The translations under genes and the position numbers were made by a program. Source: Isoetes taiwanensis (taxonomy: Eukaryota; Streptophyta; Lycopodiopsida; Isoetales; Isoetaceae). Taken from it: a stretch of DNA of 64,000 nucleotides. The stretch spans positions 1 through 64,000 of the forward strand of contig JAJEKV010000471.1 of the NCBI GenBank assembly GCA_021234155.1. The letters are read 5' to 3'. The notes beneath the pieces are model-generated. The model had not been told where the DNA came from. It did no database searches and was given only the letters and a program-made list of their open reading frames with translations. How positions within the stretch are numbered: the stretch's first letter is position 1; every line of letters starts with the position of its first letter. This document shows, piece after piece, positions 45,326 to 56,255 of the stretch.

Positions 45326-45559
45326 ATGGCTTATAATATTTATGATGATCAGTTTGAGACCATTCTTTGCTCCATGAGCTACAATGATATTAATCGCTGC
45401 ATACGTAAAGGTGTTAAGCTGGATCCTTACTTACAATCCAAAGCAGAAGGTCGTGAGTGTGATTGCCCGCCTTACCGTGTTGTGATCCATCTTCTTTGGG
45501 TTCTGGCGCCATGCCCTCTGGTGAATACGATCACAATAGCAGGGATTGATGATGAGTGA
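45326..45559 (+). CDS. Orphan ORF, 77 aa, unknown function
   Basis: Starts at an ATG in strong context, about 40 bases after a TATA-like box. Acidic N-terminus (MAYNIYDDQFETILCSM) and a hydrophobic stretch near the end (VVIHLLWVLAPCPLVNT). Four Cys are spread across it. I recognise no family. The compact repeat-TATA-ORF layout is unusual for this gene-poor DNA, but expression is unproven. Confidence 0.3.
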   Translation: MAYNIYDDQFETILCSMSYNDINRCIRKGVKLDPYLQSKAEGRECDCPPYRVVIHLLWVLAPCPLVNTITIAGIDDE

Positions 45560-45701
45560 ATCATCGACTCTATAATGCCATCAATAATATGTGCATCTAA
45601 ATTATATGTATGCCATCAATAATGTGTGCATCAGATGTAATGATGTGTATTAAACACCTATTATAATAGATGTAAGGATGTTAGTATAAGCATAAATTAG
45701 G

Positions 45702-45887
45702 ATGTATCGACAACGTATTAATTGTCCAAAATGCTTAAGTATTATAGCAAAAAGAAATTACATACATGATTATCGAGAACACATGGAGATTGAGAGCTTT
45801 TTAGCTAATGCTATGTCCCCCACATGTCAACAATGTATTTTGGAATCGAGCAGTCTTGGTCTTTTGCCATTTGCATCCCATGCATAA
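45702..45887 (+). CDS. Orphan ORF, 61 aa, two CxxC pairs
   Basis: Contains INCPKCLSII near the start and PTCQQCIL near residue 45, with His residues between (IHDYREH). This gives a possible zinc-binding arrangement. The family is not identified. It lies about 140 bases after the previous orphan ORF, same strand. Confidence 0.25.
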   Translation: MYRQRINCPKCLSIIAKRNYIHDYREHMEIESFLANAMSPTCQQCILESSSLGLLPFASHA

Positions 45888-46071
45888 TGTATGGCATCTA
45901 ACTTCTCATACCTTGATGGATCTGATGGATTGGGTCGCCAACGTTTAGTTAAGCAACTTCAGTATAGTCACGACCAACAGGCATCCACCATGATACATAA
46001 ATGTGACCATAATTGGTAGACTCGGATCTAGGATGGCATCTTCTTTCTCAAAGCCCAACCACGTTGGAGTT

Positions 46072-48160
46072 TCATCGATCTCGTGGGACTAAAACAAACA
46101 TACCTTTCGTAACATGTGCATGAGGATCGAACTCATCCATAGCAACACCGACTTTTGGGCCCATCGCCGCCCACAATATGTAGGCAAAGGTCTTACAAGC
46201 ACACGCGGCTTCATCGACCTCTGGAGTAAATGCTTTTGTAGAGGTTCTTGCCTTGTGCGCAACCAAAAGTTATCATTTTGAGGTCGCCGGAGATACATCT
46301 TCCAAACACAAAAAGAATCTCGCTTCGGTAATCCATAGTTGCTTTGTAATCGTCATTGCAAACACACTATCTTCTTGATTTTTGCGTGAAGGAATTCCAT
46401 AATGCTATGTACTTGCTGATGTTTGTCTGCCGGCCAAAGGAGATCTTTCAATGTCTTCCTTGGAGGGATATTTTAGGCACCCTGTTGGTAACGTTGGCTC
46501 ACCATTTTCATCCTCCTTCCACATTCTTATTCCATTTTCGGAATCCACTCTTTATGGGTTGGCGCATCTTATATTGCATAATGGGCCATTTCCCATCCAT
46601 TTTAAATCGAATAGCAATGGCTCGTTATGGCGTTGCGCCCTTATCGGGGATATATCCCTTGACAAAGCCTTTCAACTGGAACTTCATCCACAAAATATGG
46701 AACAGGGAGACTTTGCATTGCACTTGCTAAACAAGTAAAGCAACTCGAGGCAAAGTTAGAGCATCCGATGAACTCATTAACGTCGAAAAGTTCCCAAACA
46801 ATGCATCAATATCGTCATGAGTGTGCCCAACCATCATGAAGCCAACTGAATCTCATCGAATACCTTAAGCCATGTCAAATAAAGAGGTAGGAGAACACAT
46901 ATCTATTTTTATTTTGACCCGATGCATTATCCAACCTGTAAGTAGAGATTTGAGGAAGAGGATTGAAGCCTTCTAAGTTGGCACTAGAAGATGAAGGCAT
47001 CTTCTCTTGTGTCTGCACTAGCTTATGTTGCGGTGGTCGAGTATCTTTTAGGGCTTGCATCAATTTGCAATCAGTAGTTCGCTTCCACACAAATCACCAC
47101 ACTTGTCTTCTTAGGCAACTCAAGATAGTGTAGGATCCTAGAAAGTGATCCAACATGAAAGTTTGAGTCATCCTTCCAAAGATCAAGAGAGAAATGGCCA
47201 TAAGCCCGTCCACCATGACCATGTGTCAATGCTCTGTCAAAGCTGCTCTTCAAGCGATCTCCTCTCCAAAACGGACTTTCTTTGAGATGGTGACTTCTTG
47301 GTGTGAGTGTTTTGACCTGATCCATCTTATCATGTATTATGCGAGAGGTGACTTTACGGCGAGCGATGTGATAATGCACGCCAATGCCAATATTGACTCT
47401 ACAGAAGGCGTTGTTCCAACATATGTGCCAGCCGTTGAATTGAAAGGTTGCGCCTCTCCCTTATATCTTTTGTTCTTTCCAATTTCGCTGATGACTACAC
47501 ATATGTTACACTTGGAGAATCTTTGTATTTTTGCTATATCTTTGCGATGGAAACTCTTTCTTCCAAATATTGTAAAAAAGGGCAAGGTTACACTCTTTCC
47601 GTCAATTCTTCCACCACGGGCCCACCTCCTTATGTATGCTCTTCTTATTAAGGATGGAAGGAAGTTTGCGAACATTCTCCTTATATCATCCTTTCCTTTT
47701 TTGCTTCTATGTGGAATGCTCTCTGCATTCTCACTAATGAAGGTATCAAGCACACTTTCGTAGCTAGTGTCACGGATCTAGGCTTCTTAGAGCAGTATTA
47801 CCATGCTCGCCGTTTTCCACCTAACTCGAACCTCTTCCTCCAACTATAAAACGTGTGGAAGGCAACTCCTAAAACCATAGCCATGCAATGTGACACTCCC
47901 CTCCCTGGGACCACTACTTTCGCCTCCGGACCGCCTGTATAAGTTACACTCAACACATCAAAACAAGCGTAATCCCGGCCTTTGCTTGATTGAGAATAAA
48001 ATTCTTTTCTTAAGGCACATACTTGCCGCTGGAAACAGATTTTTTTGACACATTCGTCCTTGCGGCATGTTGATTTTAGATCACTCTTGATTGCCTTGGG
48101 CGCACATCCTCTCCTCCTTGCCATCCCCTTTGGTTCCTCGACCCTCTTCACATATGTATA
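46072..48160 (-). pseudogene. Broken transposase-like gene (HTHDDID family, DUF7869-like)
   Basis: Read on the minus strand from 48150 down in shifting frames: RQVCALRKEFYSQSSKGRDY, CMAMVLGVAFHTFYSWRKRF and HGNTALRSLDP (helical N-terminal part); then RKSFHRKDIAKIQRFSKCN; IHDKMDQVKTLTPRSHH (first acidic site); THGHGGRAYGHFSLDLWKDD; YRLDNASGQNKNRYVFSYLF (second); and, near 46850-46800, VGHTHDDIDALFGNF (third). This order (DxMDQ, LDN...NKNRY, GHTHxDIDxxF) is that of a large family of presumed RNase-H-fold transposases common in plants and protists. To my recollection the last part is catalogued as DUF7869. At least four frame breaks are present. Terminal inverted repeats were not found. The family call is firm; the name is from memory. 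Confidence 0.7.
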
Positions 48161-49075
48161 TTTCCTTTTCCTCTGAATTGCTTCTCAACATCAGCTTCCA
48201 AGCACTCAACTTCTAAATCATCATGTTCGAGAGCAGCAAGAGCTTGTAAATGTTGTGGCTTGTCCTACCATCATGAAGCAAAAAGCGGCATGGGTCTCCA
48301 GGTTACTAGGCTTTAGCTATAGGCCTCGGCACAAGCATGACATGGCTGATATTTTTGGTTTCCGTTGGATCTATTATGTTACCCAAAGCCGACCTTTGAT
48401 ACACCCAAGAACTCATCGTCTATAGCATCCACGAGGATCACTAAAGACTATATTAAGCCTCGAATATTTTAGATCCGTCTTGAGAGTGAAGAATGTAGCA
48501 TGGCAAACCTAGTAGATCCGATGCGAGTAGTAGGCTGTCTCATCTTGAGGGCTTAAACAACTTGAGACCAAGGCGGGCAGCTAGATTCTCATGACCTCCA
48601 ATCTCCTCTACTATCTCGTCTTCTTCATTTGTTGCTGTATTGCTTGGTTCACCACGGGAGCGATTGAAACCGATGTTAAAAGACTCTTGCCGGATGGACT
48701 ACTAGATGAATCCTCTTGTGAAGAGGGCAAATTGAGGGATCTGGGACGTATCTTCACTTGAGGGCCACTCATTTGGTTTTACATCCCTCTTAGGCCCTTG
48801 AATGAATGTGCCTTTGCTTCACCAATGTTATACCCCCTCATGAGGGGACCGGAAGCTTTGTCGATGGGATCCACGGACTCAAGTGACCTCAATTGCTACA
48901 TTTGAAGGATCTATTTCCTTTTCATGAAGAGTGGTTCTATTCAAAATATGTCCCGGGCAACAATTGTCCTTCCGACGAATAGGTTGTACAGGAAAATTAA
49001 ACTGTTTTCAATCAAGCAAGGCGATACTTTTGAGAACATATGAAATAGAGGAAAAAATAAAAAAAAATGCTTAAA
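48160..49075. other. Unassigned, possibly 5' side of the transposase-like gene
   Basis: Minus-strand pieces near 48160-48250 (ALAALEHDDLEVECLEAD) may belong to the transposase-like gene's N-terminus. Further up I see no identifiable protein. Confidence 0.3.
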
Positions 49076-49143
49076 ATGGCGCTATTTAGTACAAAAAGTA
49101 TAAATTTTGGTCCAAATTTGGAGCTAAATGAAGCCATGGCCAT

Positions 49144-49794
49144 TTGGTAATAACGGTGAACACTTGGATCAAATGGCCATTTAAATATTATTTGATCAAA
49201 GCACCATTTCGACCAAATGGCGAAGCTCCATCACAAAATCTACACGAGGTGCCTATGTTATGCATTCTTGCTCCCATTGCCGTATATGTGTCAATAAGAG
49301 CGGGCATGCATAACATGGGCACCAATGCCAACTTTGCAATTGAAACCAAGGATCGTGTCCTAGCGGCATTAATGTCGACATTTGAACACTCTATACACAT
49401 GGCGGCAATAGAGCGTAATTTATGCGTAAAATGGTGGACTTACTTGATATTGGATAGATCCATAGTGGTATGTCCCCGAGCGTTAGATAGAACAAGGAAA
49501 ATGAAGCTGATCCTGCCGGATATATTGGCAGAAGAATGCGCCAAGAAGAGCCAAGAAGAAAGCGCCAAGAAAGATCGAGAAGAAGGAGGATTCGCCAAGA
49601 AGAAAGCGCCAGAAGAAAGCCAAGAATCACGATTTGTGGATTTGAAGAAGAAAGCGCCGGCAAAGACGCGCCTTACCAAAGCAAACGCCAGGGCTTTCGA
49701 GAAAGAAGCGCTTTATCTTGGCAATTTGAGGCAACAAAGGATTGAAAGCGCTGAACAGGCGGCAGCGTCTGGCGTCGTGGCATGGTCGCATTAA
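49144..49794 (+). CDS. Hypothetical 216-aa ORF with Lys/Glu-rich segment
   Basis: The longest uninterrupted frame in this part of the window. Residues 1-120 are mixed, with no recognised domain. Residues about 121-175 are a charged repeat-like stretch (EECAKKSQEESAKKDREEGG, then KKKAPEESQE), from DNA with repeated GCCAAGAAGAAAGCG phrases. The C-terminus is helical in composition (AFEKEALYLGNLRQQRIESA). It lies 1.3 kb upstream of the ParB-like gene on the same strand, within the palindrome-bearing region, and might be a first exon or partner. I cannot assign a function. Confidence 0.4.
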   Translation: MVITVNTWIKWPFKYYLIKAPFRPNGEAPSQNLHEVPMLCILAPIAVYVSIRAGMHNMGTNANFAIETKDRVLAALMSTFEHSIHMAAIERNLCVKWWTYLILDRSIVVCPRALDRTRKMKLILPDILAEECAKKSQEESAKKDREEGGFAKKKAPEESQESRFVDLKKKAPAKTRLTKANARAFEKEALYLGNLRQQRIESAEQAAASGVVAWSH

Positions 49795-50900
49795 GTGAGC
49801 ACGGCGGCAAAGGGGGCTTTAAAGGCAAAGTACAATTTCAAAACGGACGATTCAAAGTTGGGCCGGTGGCGATCCAAATTTCAATATCTGGCGGGAATTT
49901 TGACTTTTATGTTAATTCGCGGGAAGGGAATTTTGAATTTTATGTTCAAATTTGGCTGGTGGCGTTGGGAAATATTCAATTTCAAAATTGAACCAGAAGG
50001 GCATGAGCTGGACCGCCCGGGCATGGGCGGAGTGGGCGGCCGGGGCGGGTCAAGGGCGTGGTATTTGCCGGGCATGGGCGCTGGACGCCCGCGGGCATGG
50101 GCGCAGGGACGATAGGCCCTAGTTGCGCCCTTTTTTTGAAGCTTCTCATTAAACTTTATTCGTTTTCGATTCCGACTCCAAATCGACCTTAGCCAATGGC
50201 GCCCAATAGTCACAAACGTTTAGCGTACCAAATCCTAAAGCAACCCTTTTCATCCCTTTTTTCGATTGATTTAAAGCCATTTCCCGCTCAGTTCACCGCC
50301 TCAACACATCTAGATACACACCGGTTTTGGGACCAAATTCAAAGCCTGTGAAATGAAATGGACAATTACGGAGCTCAACAAAATGTGGAGCCGAAGCTAC
50401 CACCTCAAGGGGCGGTATGTCGATCTACTTGCATTGTTTGTTTGGGCTAAATGAAGCCACCCAGGCTATTTAGATGCACGGTAACCACTTTAGGGTCTTA
50501 TAGTTGACAAATGGCGCCATGGCCATTTGGATGATTGAGTGCACTTTAGGAGTCTTAGCTTACGCCCAGGTCTTGTTGTTATAAATGGCCGCCATGGCCA
50601 TTTGATGTCTATTAACATACATTTGGGACTTGTTGTTGGCAAATGGCCATGGCGCCATTTGATGTGTATTAGCTTACCATAGGGCCTTGTTGTTGGCAAA
50701 TGGGCCATGCCATTTGATGTCTATTAGCATACATTGGGAACTTGTTGTTTGCCTAGTCATATCCGGGTTCTGCTTTGTTTGTTACGTTTGTGGTATCTCC
50801 TACAGTCGCGGGTGCCTCCACCAGATCCGATCCACTCTCGCCGAACCATCTTCCTCGAATATTGCGTAAGGGAGTGGTTTGGACTGGTGGAGGCCTCTTC
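49795..50900. other. Repeat-rich spacer before the ParB-like gene
   Basis: Contains four GGGCATGGGCG units at 50015-50105 and four AAATGGC palindromic units with TTGTTGTT..CAAATGG context at 50510-50730. GGACTTGTTGTTGGCAAATG-type phrases repeat every 50-65 bases, so this is a degenerate tandem array. Confidence 0.55.
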
Positions 50901-52290
50901 ACCAAACGCGGGGATAGGCATACGACAAACCTCCGTGCTTATGACTTTGATCGATACAAATGGTTTACCGCGCCATTTGCCAACCACAACCTATTAATGC
51001 GCCGCTTGTTCCAACCATTTCTTGATGCCTCTTTGTTGCCGATGCCTCTTTGTTGCAGCCTATCTTCGTCGCGAAAACACAATTTCAATCCGACCCGGAC
51101 TATGATGCCGATGGGCAGTCTTGGTGCATGGAAGCAATCGCGGGTGAGCCCTCTCGCTCTGGGCTCTAAAAGGAGGCTGCCAGGAAGAAAACTCTGCCTC
51201 CTTATAAAGGAGGCGGAACCACGAAGCGGGCCGGCATTTACAGCCCGGTATCTTGGTCCAAATGAAGTTGGTTGTCAAAGCGATCCCGCGAGGATTGGAT
51301 CAGGGTGAATACGTGAAGATACTTTGAAGCATAGAATAATTGTGTACTATGTGAATTTGGAAGTTTTATGATCCCAACTTGTAATGTCGCTAGCATTGCA
51401 AATGTAGCCGGGTTGTTGAAGAAGCAAAATTTGAAGCTGACTGCCGTCATCTGCTTGACTTTGAAGAAGGCGACATCAAGGTCCACAAGAAATCTTGAGG
51501 GGCTTTATGATTATAATCGGATGAAGCAGTCGAAAAACTTCGCCTTCATTCGTTGTCAAGGCAATAGCCCAAATGAGAAACTACCGCCATTGTGGACACG
51601 CGGCGGCTAAAAGCAAAGTGAGCAAGAAGAAGACAAGACAACCTAGGGATACACTGCGAAACCCGACAAAGACTCCTCATCTTCTACCGAGGATGTCCAG
51701 AACGAGGAAGGAAGAAAAGCGCGGGCAAGAGGAAAGTTAAGAGAAAAGGATCACAAAGATCCGGATATGGAAAAGAAGGAAAAGAAACAATCTAAAGAAA
51801 GGAAAGAAGGAAAAGGAAGAGAAGGAAAAGAAAGAGAAGGAAGATAAAGAAAAGAGGGAAAAGAAGGAAAAGAAAAGGGCAAGGAAAGAAAAGGATAGGG
51901 AAGGCAAGGGAAGGAGGAAGGAAAAGGGCGACCACGAGGAAACGGAGGGAAAGGAAGTGGAGGCGGAGGAAACGGATGGGAAAAAGAAGAAGCCTGGTAG
52001 GAGACCCTTGAGAAGGAGAGGACACCAAAAAACAAAGGAGGCGCCACCGGACTCCAAGTCTGCTTGGAAGTCCTAGAAGTGGTGGTGAACCTCAGGAGCC
52101 CAAGGCATAGCGAGGATCCTGGCGGACACACCGGCCAAAAGGGTCCCCATTAAGAAGCTAGAGCCAAAGAAGCTCACATTAAGAATAGCTCAGCACTTGC
52201 TAGAGGTGCTGCAAATCTTGGTGGAAAGGTCGAAGAGGAAAAGGCAGAGAATACACACCAAAAAATTTACGATCAAGGCATCTGTTTCCT
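50900..52290 (+). other. Putative 5' region and Lys/Glu-rich linker of the ParB-like gene
   Basis: Plus-strand frame fragments (50775-51308, 51368-51610) are unassigned. 51700-52080 is almost pure purine (GGAAAAGAAGGAAAAG type), encoding a long EKEEKEKKEKEDKEKREKK-like segment, then GRRPLRRRGHQKTKEAPPDS. Next comes a segment reading RVPIKKLEPKKLTLR near 52140-52185 that could lead into the ParB-like domain. Frame breaks are present. Confidence 0.35.
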
Positions 52291-52293
52291 CCG

Positions 52294-54533
52294 GTGTCAC
52301 ATTCATTAAAAAATAGGCGTGTTCAAATTATATCAAGGACCGGCAAATCGACATCTAGACCAAGGAATATGGAGCACGTCAAAACTTTGGTGGAGTCCTT
52401 TCAGAGAGACCCACATCCAGTCTTCACTCCCGCTGATGTGATTCCATTCAATCCCCTCACAAACAAACTGGTCCCTTGGAAAACCGAGGATGACCTCATG
52501 GGGATGCACTATTATATAGTGAATGGTAATCATTCAGTTATGGCTGCTCAACTTGTATGTAGAAGACTCGGCACACCAAAGTCCCAAGAGCAAATGTCAA
52601 AGATTTATCTTCAACGGAATTGCCGAGAGTGTTGTGCGGGCGATCAGCGAGCGAGGAATGCCTGCAGCTCAGTTGTGAAGTCAATGATATCACTGCGAAG
52701 ACTATTTTCAAAGAGCCATTCATTGATAACATAACCCACCTGCGGCAGCAATATGCTCTATGCGGGAAGCCTGATCCATCGGGACGCGGGCAATCTCGCT
52801 CAGAACCATACAAGGTACATGTTTTAATTTTCTGCAAGATTATGAAATGGCTCGCGGGCCATTTTGTTCATGCGGCACGCGGCCATTTCCTCACCAAAAA
52901 ATACGGCCATTTGCTCATTAAATGTTCAAGTCTAACTTCTTGTTGTTTCAGTTATCGGCTTTTGTTTGAAGTTACCATGCGTGGTAAGCATCCTAAAGAT
53001 TTCAACCAGTGGGTCTTCATGCCAGAGGATATTTTTCAGTTATTCGTGTCCCTATGGAACTTGTGGAAATCTTGCAAGCTAAAAGACAACAAGGGACAAA
53101 CTATTACATGGCGGGCAAAAGAATCGACTACTTGGTCCGGACCTACCTGAGGTGCATGAGGGGTATGGACTACGAAGACTGTCGGGTTCTGTTCCAGGAA
53201 GTGCTGGATGGGAAGACCTTCGTCAAGGTCACTAGTGATTATACAGGTAAGCAATTCTTCAAGGCAAGGGCAAAGACACTAAGATCCATATCTTTCTTGA
53301 AGAAGGAGATTTTTGCATACGTGAAGGATAATTTTCCGAGGAAGTTCAAGTCCTTCATCGATCTCGATCTTTGCTTGATCTTAGGGGCCGAGGATACCGA
53401 CCTGATTTCCATGGCCACCTTGCATAGTAAGTGGGTTGAAACCGAGTGGGCAAGGAAGGCATTTTCGATAACGTGCCACCGCCTTGGCAAGATTCATACA
53501 TAATCTTTGTCTTGAAGAGAGAGGATACTGAAGACTTCCGTTGCGAAGTTGAACTAACAGACAGCAAGGGACAAGTTGTTTGCACTCCTGTACCAGTATC
53601 CTTGATTGCCCTGGACACTAGAGGCATATTTCCAATGTGGGACAAAACCACACTAACAAATTTCTTTAATACAGTTTGTAAAAAGAACACCACGGTGATT
53701 CTTTTTGGATAGTGGTCTTTGCAAGGCGAGACACAACTTTTTGATTTCATCATTGGATGATCCGGATTCGAGATCCGGAGTTTATATTGGCATGTATGAG
53801 GGCCGAATACAAGAATCCGCCTCCCCAGGAGTTGGGAGGCCCATTCACTAGTGTATGCCACAAAGATTGGGCCACCGAAGGTCCTCCCTGTCGAAGTTAT
53901 TGACCTCAAGTTCCCCTTCAACGATCATCCTCAGAAGCGCCACGGTTCACGTGCCTAACGAAGAAGACGAAGGCGGGGAGACAGAGGCTATGGTAGGAAG
54001 CTCTGCAAGCAGCAGCGGTCAGAATGCGGTGGCAAGGCTTGCCAGGGGACATAATTATGAGAAACGGCTGGGTCTGCTACATGCTCGTACCTCGTGCAGA
54101 AAATGGTACCGCCAGGAACAGGGGTGTTTGATTACTTCTCCTGTGGTTCTTTTGGCCGGGCTTCATTGCTGAATAAGAGATTTTGCATTGTATTCGAAAG
54201 TGACCCGCTTAAGCATGAGTGCCTAAAGGGGATTCTTGATAGGCTTGACCGCCTACTGAATCCTACCATCGCAGCTGTTCCTGTGACAGAGAGACCACCT
54301 GCTGTAGTTGAAGAAGCTGTAGATCCACCAAAATCGAGAGATGCGGCTCCACCCGATGTGGACTATGATGTGATCAAGAATACACAATTCAATATGGACA
54401 TTCTTGATGATCCCAATTTCATCGCCCACAGCGTTCGAGAGCTTTCTGGGAGATCCTATGGTTGCTTCTTCTAGCCATGGCCCTGGCCATACGGAACCTG
54501 ATCCTATTGTGGAGCCTGTTCCTGATGAGGAAC
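52294..54533 (+). pseudogene. ParB-like domain plus DNA-methyltransferase-like protein, frame broken
   Basis: ParB-like folds bind or cut DNA or bind CTP; in prokaryotes they often accompany N4/N6 DNA methylases. The first part (52360-52560) reads NMEHVKTLVESF, then YYIVNGNHSVMAAQL, matching the ParB N-domain pattern hVxxLxxSf...yxIvxGxHRxxAA. An intron with GT-AG borders lies at 52815-52951. Then follow PKDFNQWVFMPEDIF (about 53000), a long frame 53009-53503 (unassigned middle domain), and 53446-53712 with IALDTRGIFPMW and TTVILFG. Near 54110-54230 comes GVFDYFSCGSFGRASLLNKR, resembling the SAM-binding DxFxGxG motif, with VFESDP after it. A DPPY-type motif is not seen; DTRG sits where it might be. 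At least five frame breaks. The family call is moderately supported; the function is unknown. Confidence 0.5.
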
Positions 54534-54859
54534 CCTGAATTTTGTATGCAAATAATTTAAATTGTACACTAATACTCTTGTATACAGGCTGCCTCTTCCG
54601 AGTCCTTGCCTGTTTTGGCAAATTTTTTAATATGCAAATCTATGAATTCGGAATTTTTAACTATTTTTGTGATGTTATGTTTCTCCAGCTTCATTTTATG
54701 CAATGCTAGAATTTTTAATGGCGCCAATAAATGGCACTTTAGATGCATATTTTTTTTAAATGGCGCCATAATTGCTCAAAAAATTGGCATAAATTTGACT
54801 AAAAGATTTTTTCGTTCCTAATTGGAATCGAAATTTCTCATTTTAATGAAATTGTGCTT
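54534..54859. other. Spacer up to the duplication junction
   Basis: AT-rich 3' flank of the ParB-like gene with two AAATGGCGCCA units (54718-54770). The second copy of the large duplication begins at 54860. Confidence 0.5.
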
Positions 54860-55709
54860 CATGTTCATTTATTCTGCCTTTGACTCCCTTGATTTTAGCT
54901 TATGTTGGTTCAACATTCCATGTTTCTTATATGGATCAGGTTGCTCTTTGGTATATCATTTTTATTTTATGTGTTCATTAGTCCTTTTTGGATTATCTGT
55001 TCTATACGGTCTATCTGCCCGAGCCCATATTAAATTTTGGTTCCTTAAATTGGTCATGTTGCTCATTTGGTATATTATTTTTTATTCCATTTGTTTTGTA
55101 GTGGCATGCGGACTAGGTTCTATCTGCTTGAGATGCACTTTATTCTTTGGTCCCTTGCACATTTCTAGTACCTCGACAAGCTTATGCTATTCCAGTTGTT
55201 TCCTGTATGGCTTGGCTACATTACTACATTTGGTAGGTTATTCTTTGTTCATTTAGTCCCATTTGCTCTAGATAATTAGCCTTTTGTGTCTTGGCTCCTG
55301 TCGCTCCCTTACTTCAATTGGTGTTCTCTTGTGCTTAGTTTTCAGATTTGGTTCCAAAGTCTTGTTTCTCTATTTTGCATGTCTCCTTTCTTACTCTTTC
55401 GTGGGTCTGGTTTCTTACTCTTTGTGCCATCTCTTTTCAAAGTGTTCCCTTCATTTCCTTCTTTCACCTTCTTTTTCTATTGATAGATATTTTGGTTCTT
55501 TGTGAACTGCTGTTGATTATCACTCCATCGGTTGCTTCATTTTCTCCCATGGTACCTTTGACTTATTATCTTTTTCTTTATGCTATCTAGGTTAGTTTGA
55601 GCTCATCTTAACTTTTGTAGATATCGTATTCTGTAGTGCATGAATTTTATCGAGTCTATGCTTTGTTGTTGTTGTTATTTTGGGTTTGGTCAAATTCATA
55701 GTTTTATTT

Positions 55710-56255
55710 GCATTAGGGATTTTTTGAGATCATAAAAGGGCCTTCTAAGAATGGCTGACTAAGCTATATGAACTACCAATCGAGAAAAAGCAGGCGGTAA
55801 TCCAGTCGACAAAAGCGATTATAACTAACTCCTTTGGATCACATTTTCTAGCATAAGTGTTGATAGAAAAGTCCAAATGAGATTTTGTTTGGTGCAATAG
55901 ATAGATCTCATTGAAATCTTTCTAACCTTGGGTGGTTTGCATATCTTTTAGCCCCGTAGGATAGTAAAAAAGGATAAAAACCATATTTTTTGGAGTTTTG
56001 ACAATCATAAGTGGTTAAAATATGTGCAAAGCATATAAGGTTGGAAAGATCTCAACGAGATCTATCTATTACACTAAGCGAGAGATCATTGGACTTTTCT
56101 ATCAACGGTTATACTAGAAAAATGTGATCCAATGAGTTAGTTATAACAGTTTTTGTTGGACGGATCGAACTCGATTCACGATTGGTAGTTCATTTATCTT
56201 CATTTGGCTTAGTTGGCATGTTTTGAAGGCCCTTTTTAATCTAAAAAACCTAATG
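55710..56255. mobile_element. Foldback (MITE-like) element, copy 2
   Basis: Counterpart of 33281-33829, with the same outer ends (CATTAGGGATTTTTTGAGAT and an inverted AATCTAAAAAACCTAATG) and the same inner arms. The insertion predates the duplication. Confidence 0.75.

Larger units (their letters stand above)
49080..54780. repeat. Dispersed AAATGGC(C)/GCCATTT palindromes
   Basis: Palindromes or half-sites of the form AAATGG(CGC)CATTT recur: near 49083, 49137, 49170, 49203, 50512-50535, 50585-50602, 50640-50660, 50697-50718, 50973, 52845-52910 and 54718-54770. Several are perfect: AAATGGCCATTT at 49170, and the GGCGCCAT cores at 50515, 50650 and 54760. They lie outside the coding parts and inside the intron at 52815-52951. 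Confidence 0.7.

Noticed and set aside
43236-48160. Single large retrotransposon from copia integrase through the transposase-like gene
   Set aside because: The two lie on opposite strands and belong to different families, with unrelated repeats between them.
51737-52131. Minus-strand ORFs rich in Phe, Ser, Leu and Pro
   Set aside because: Shadow of the purine-rich (Lys/Glu-coding) stretch on the plus strand.
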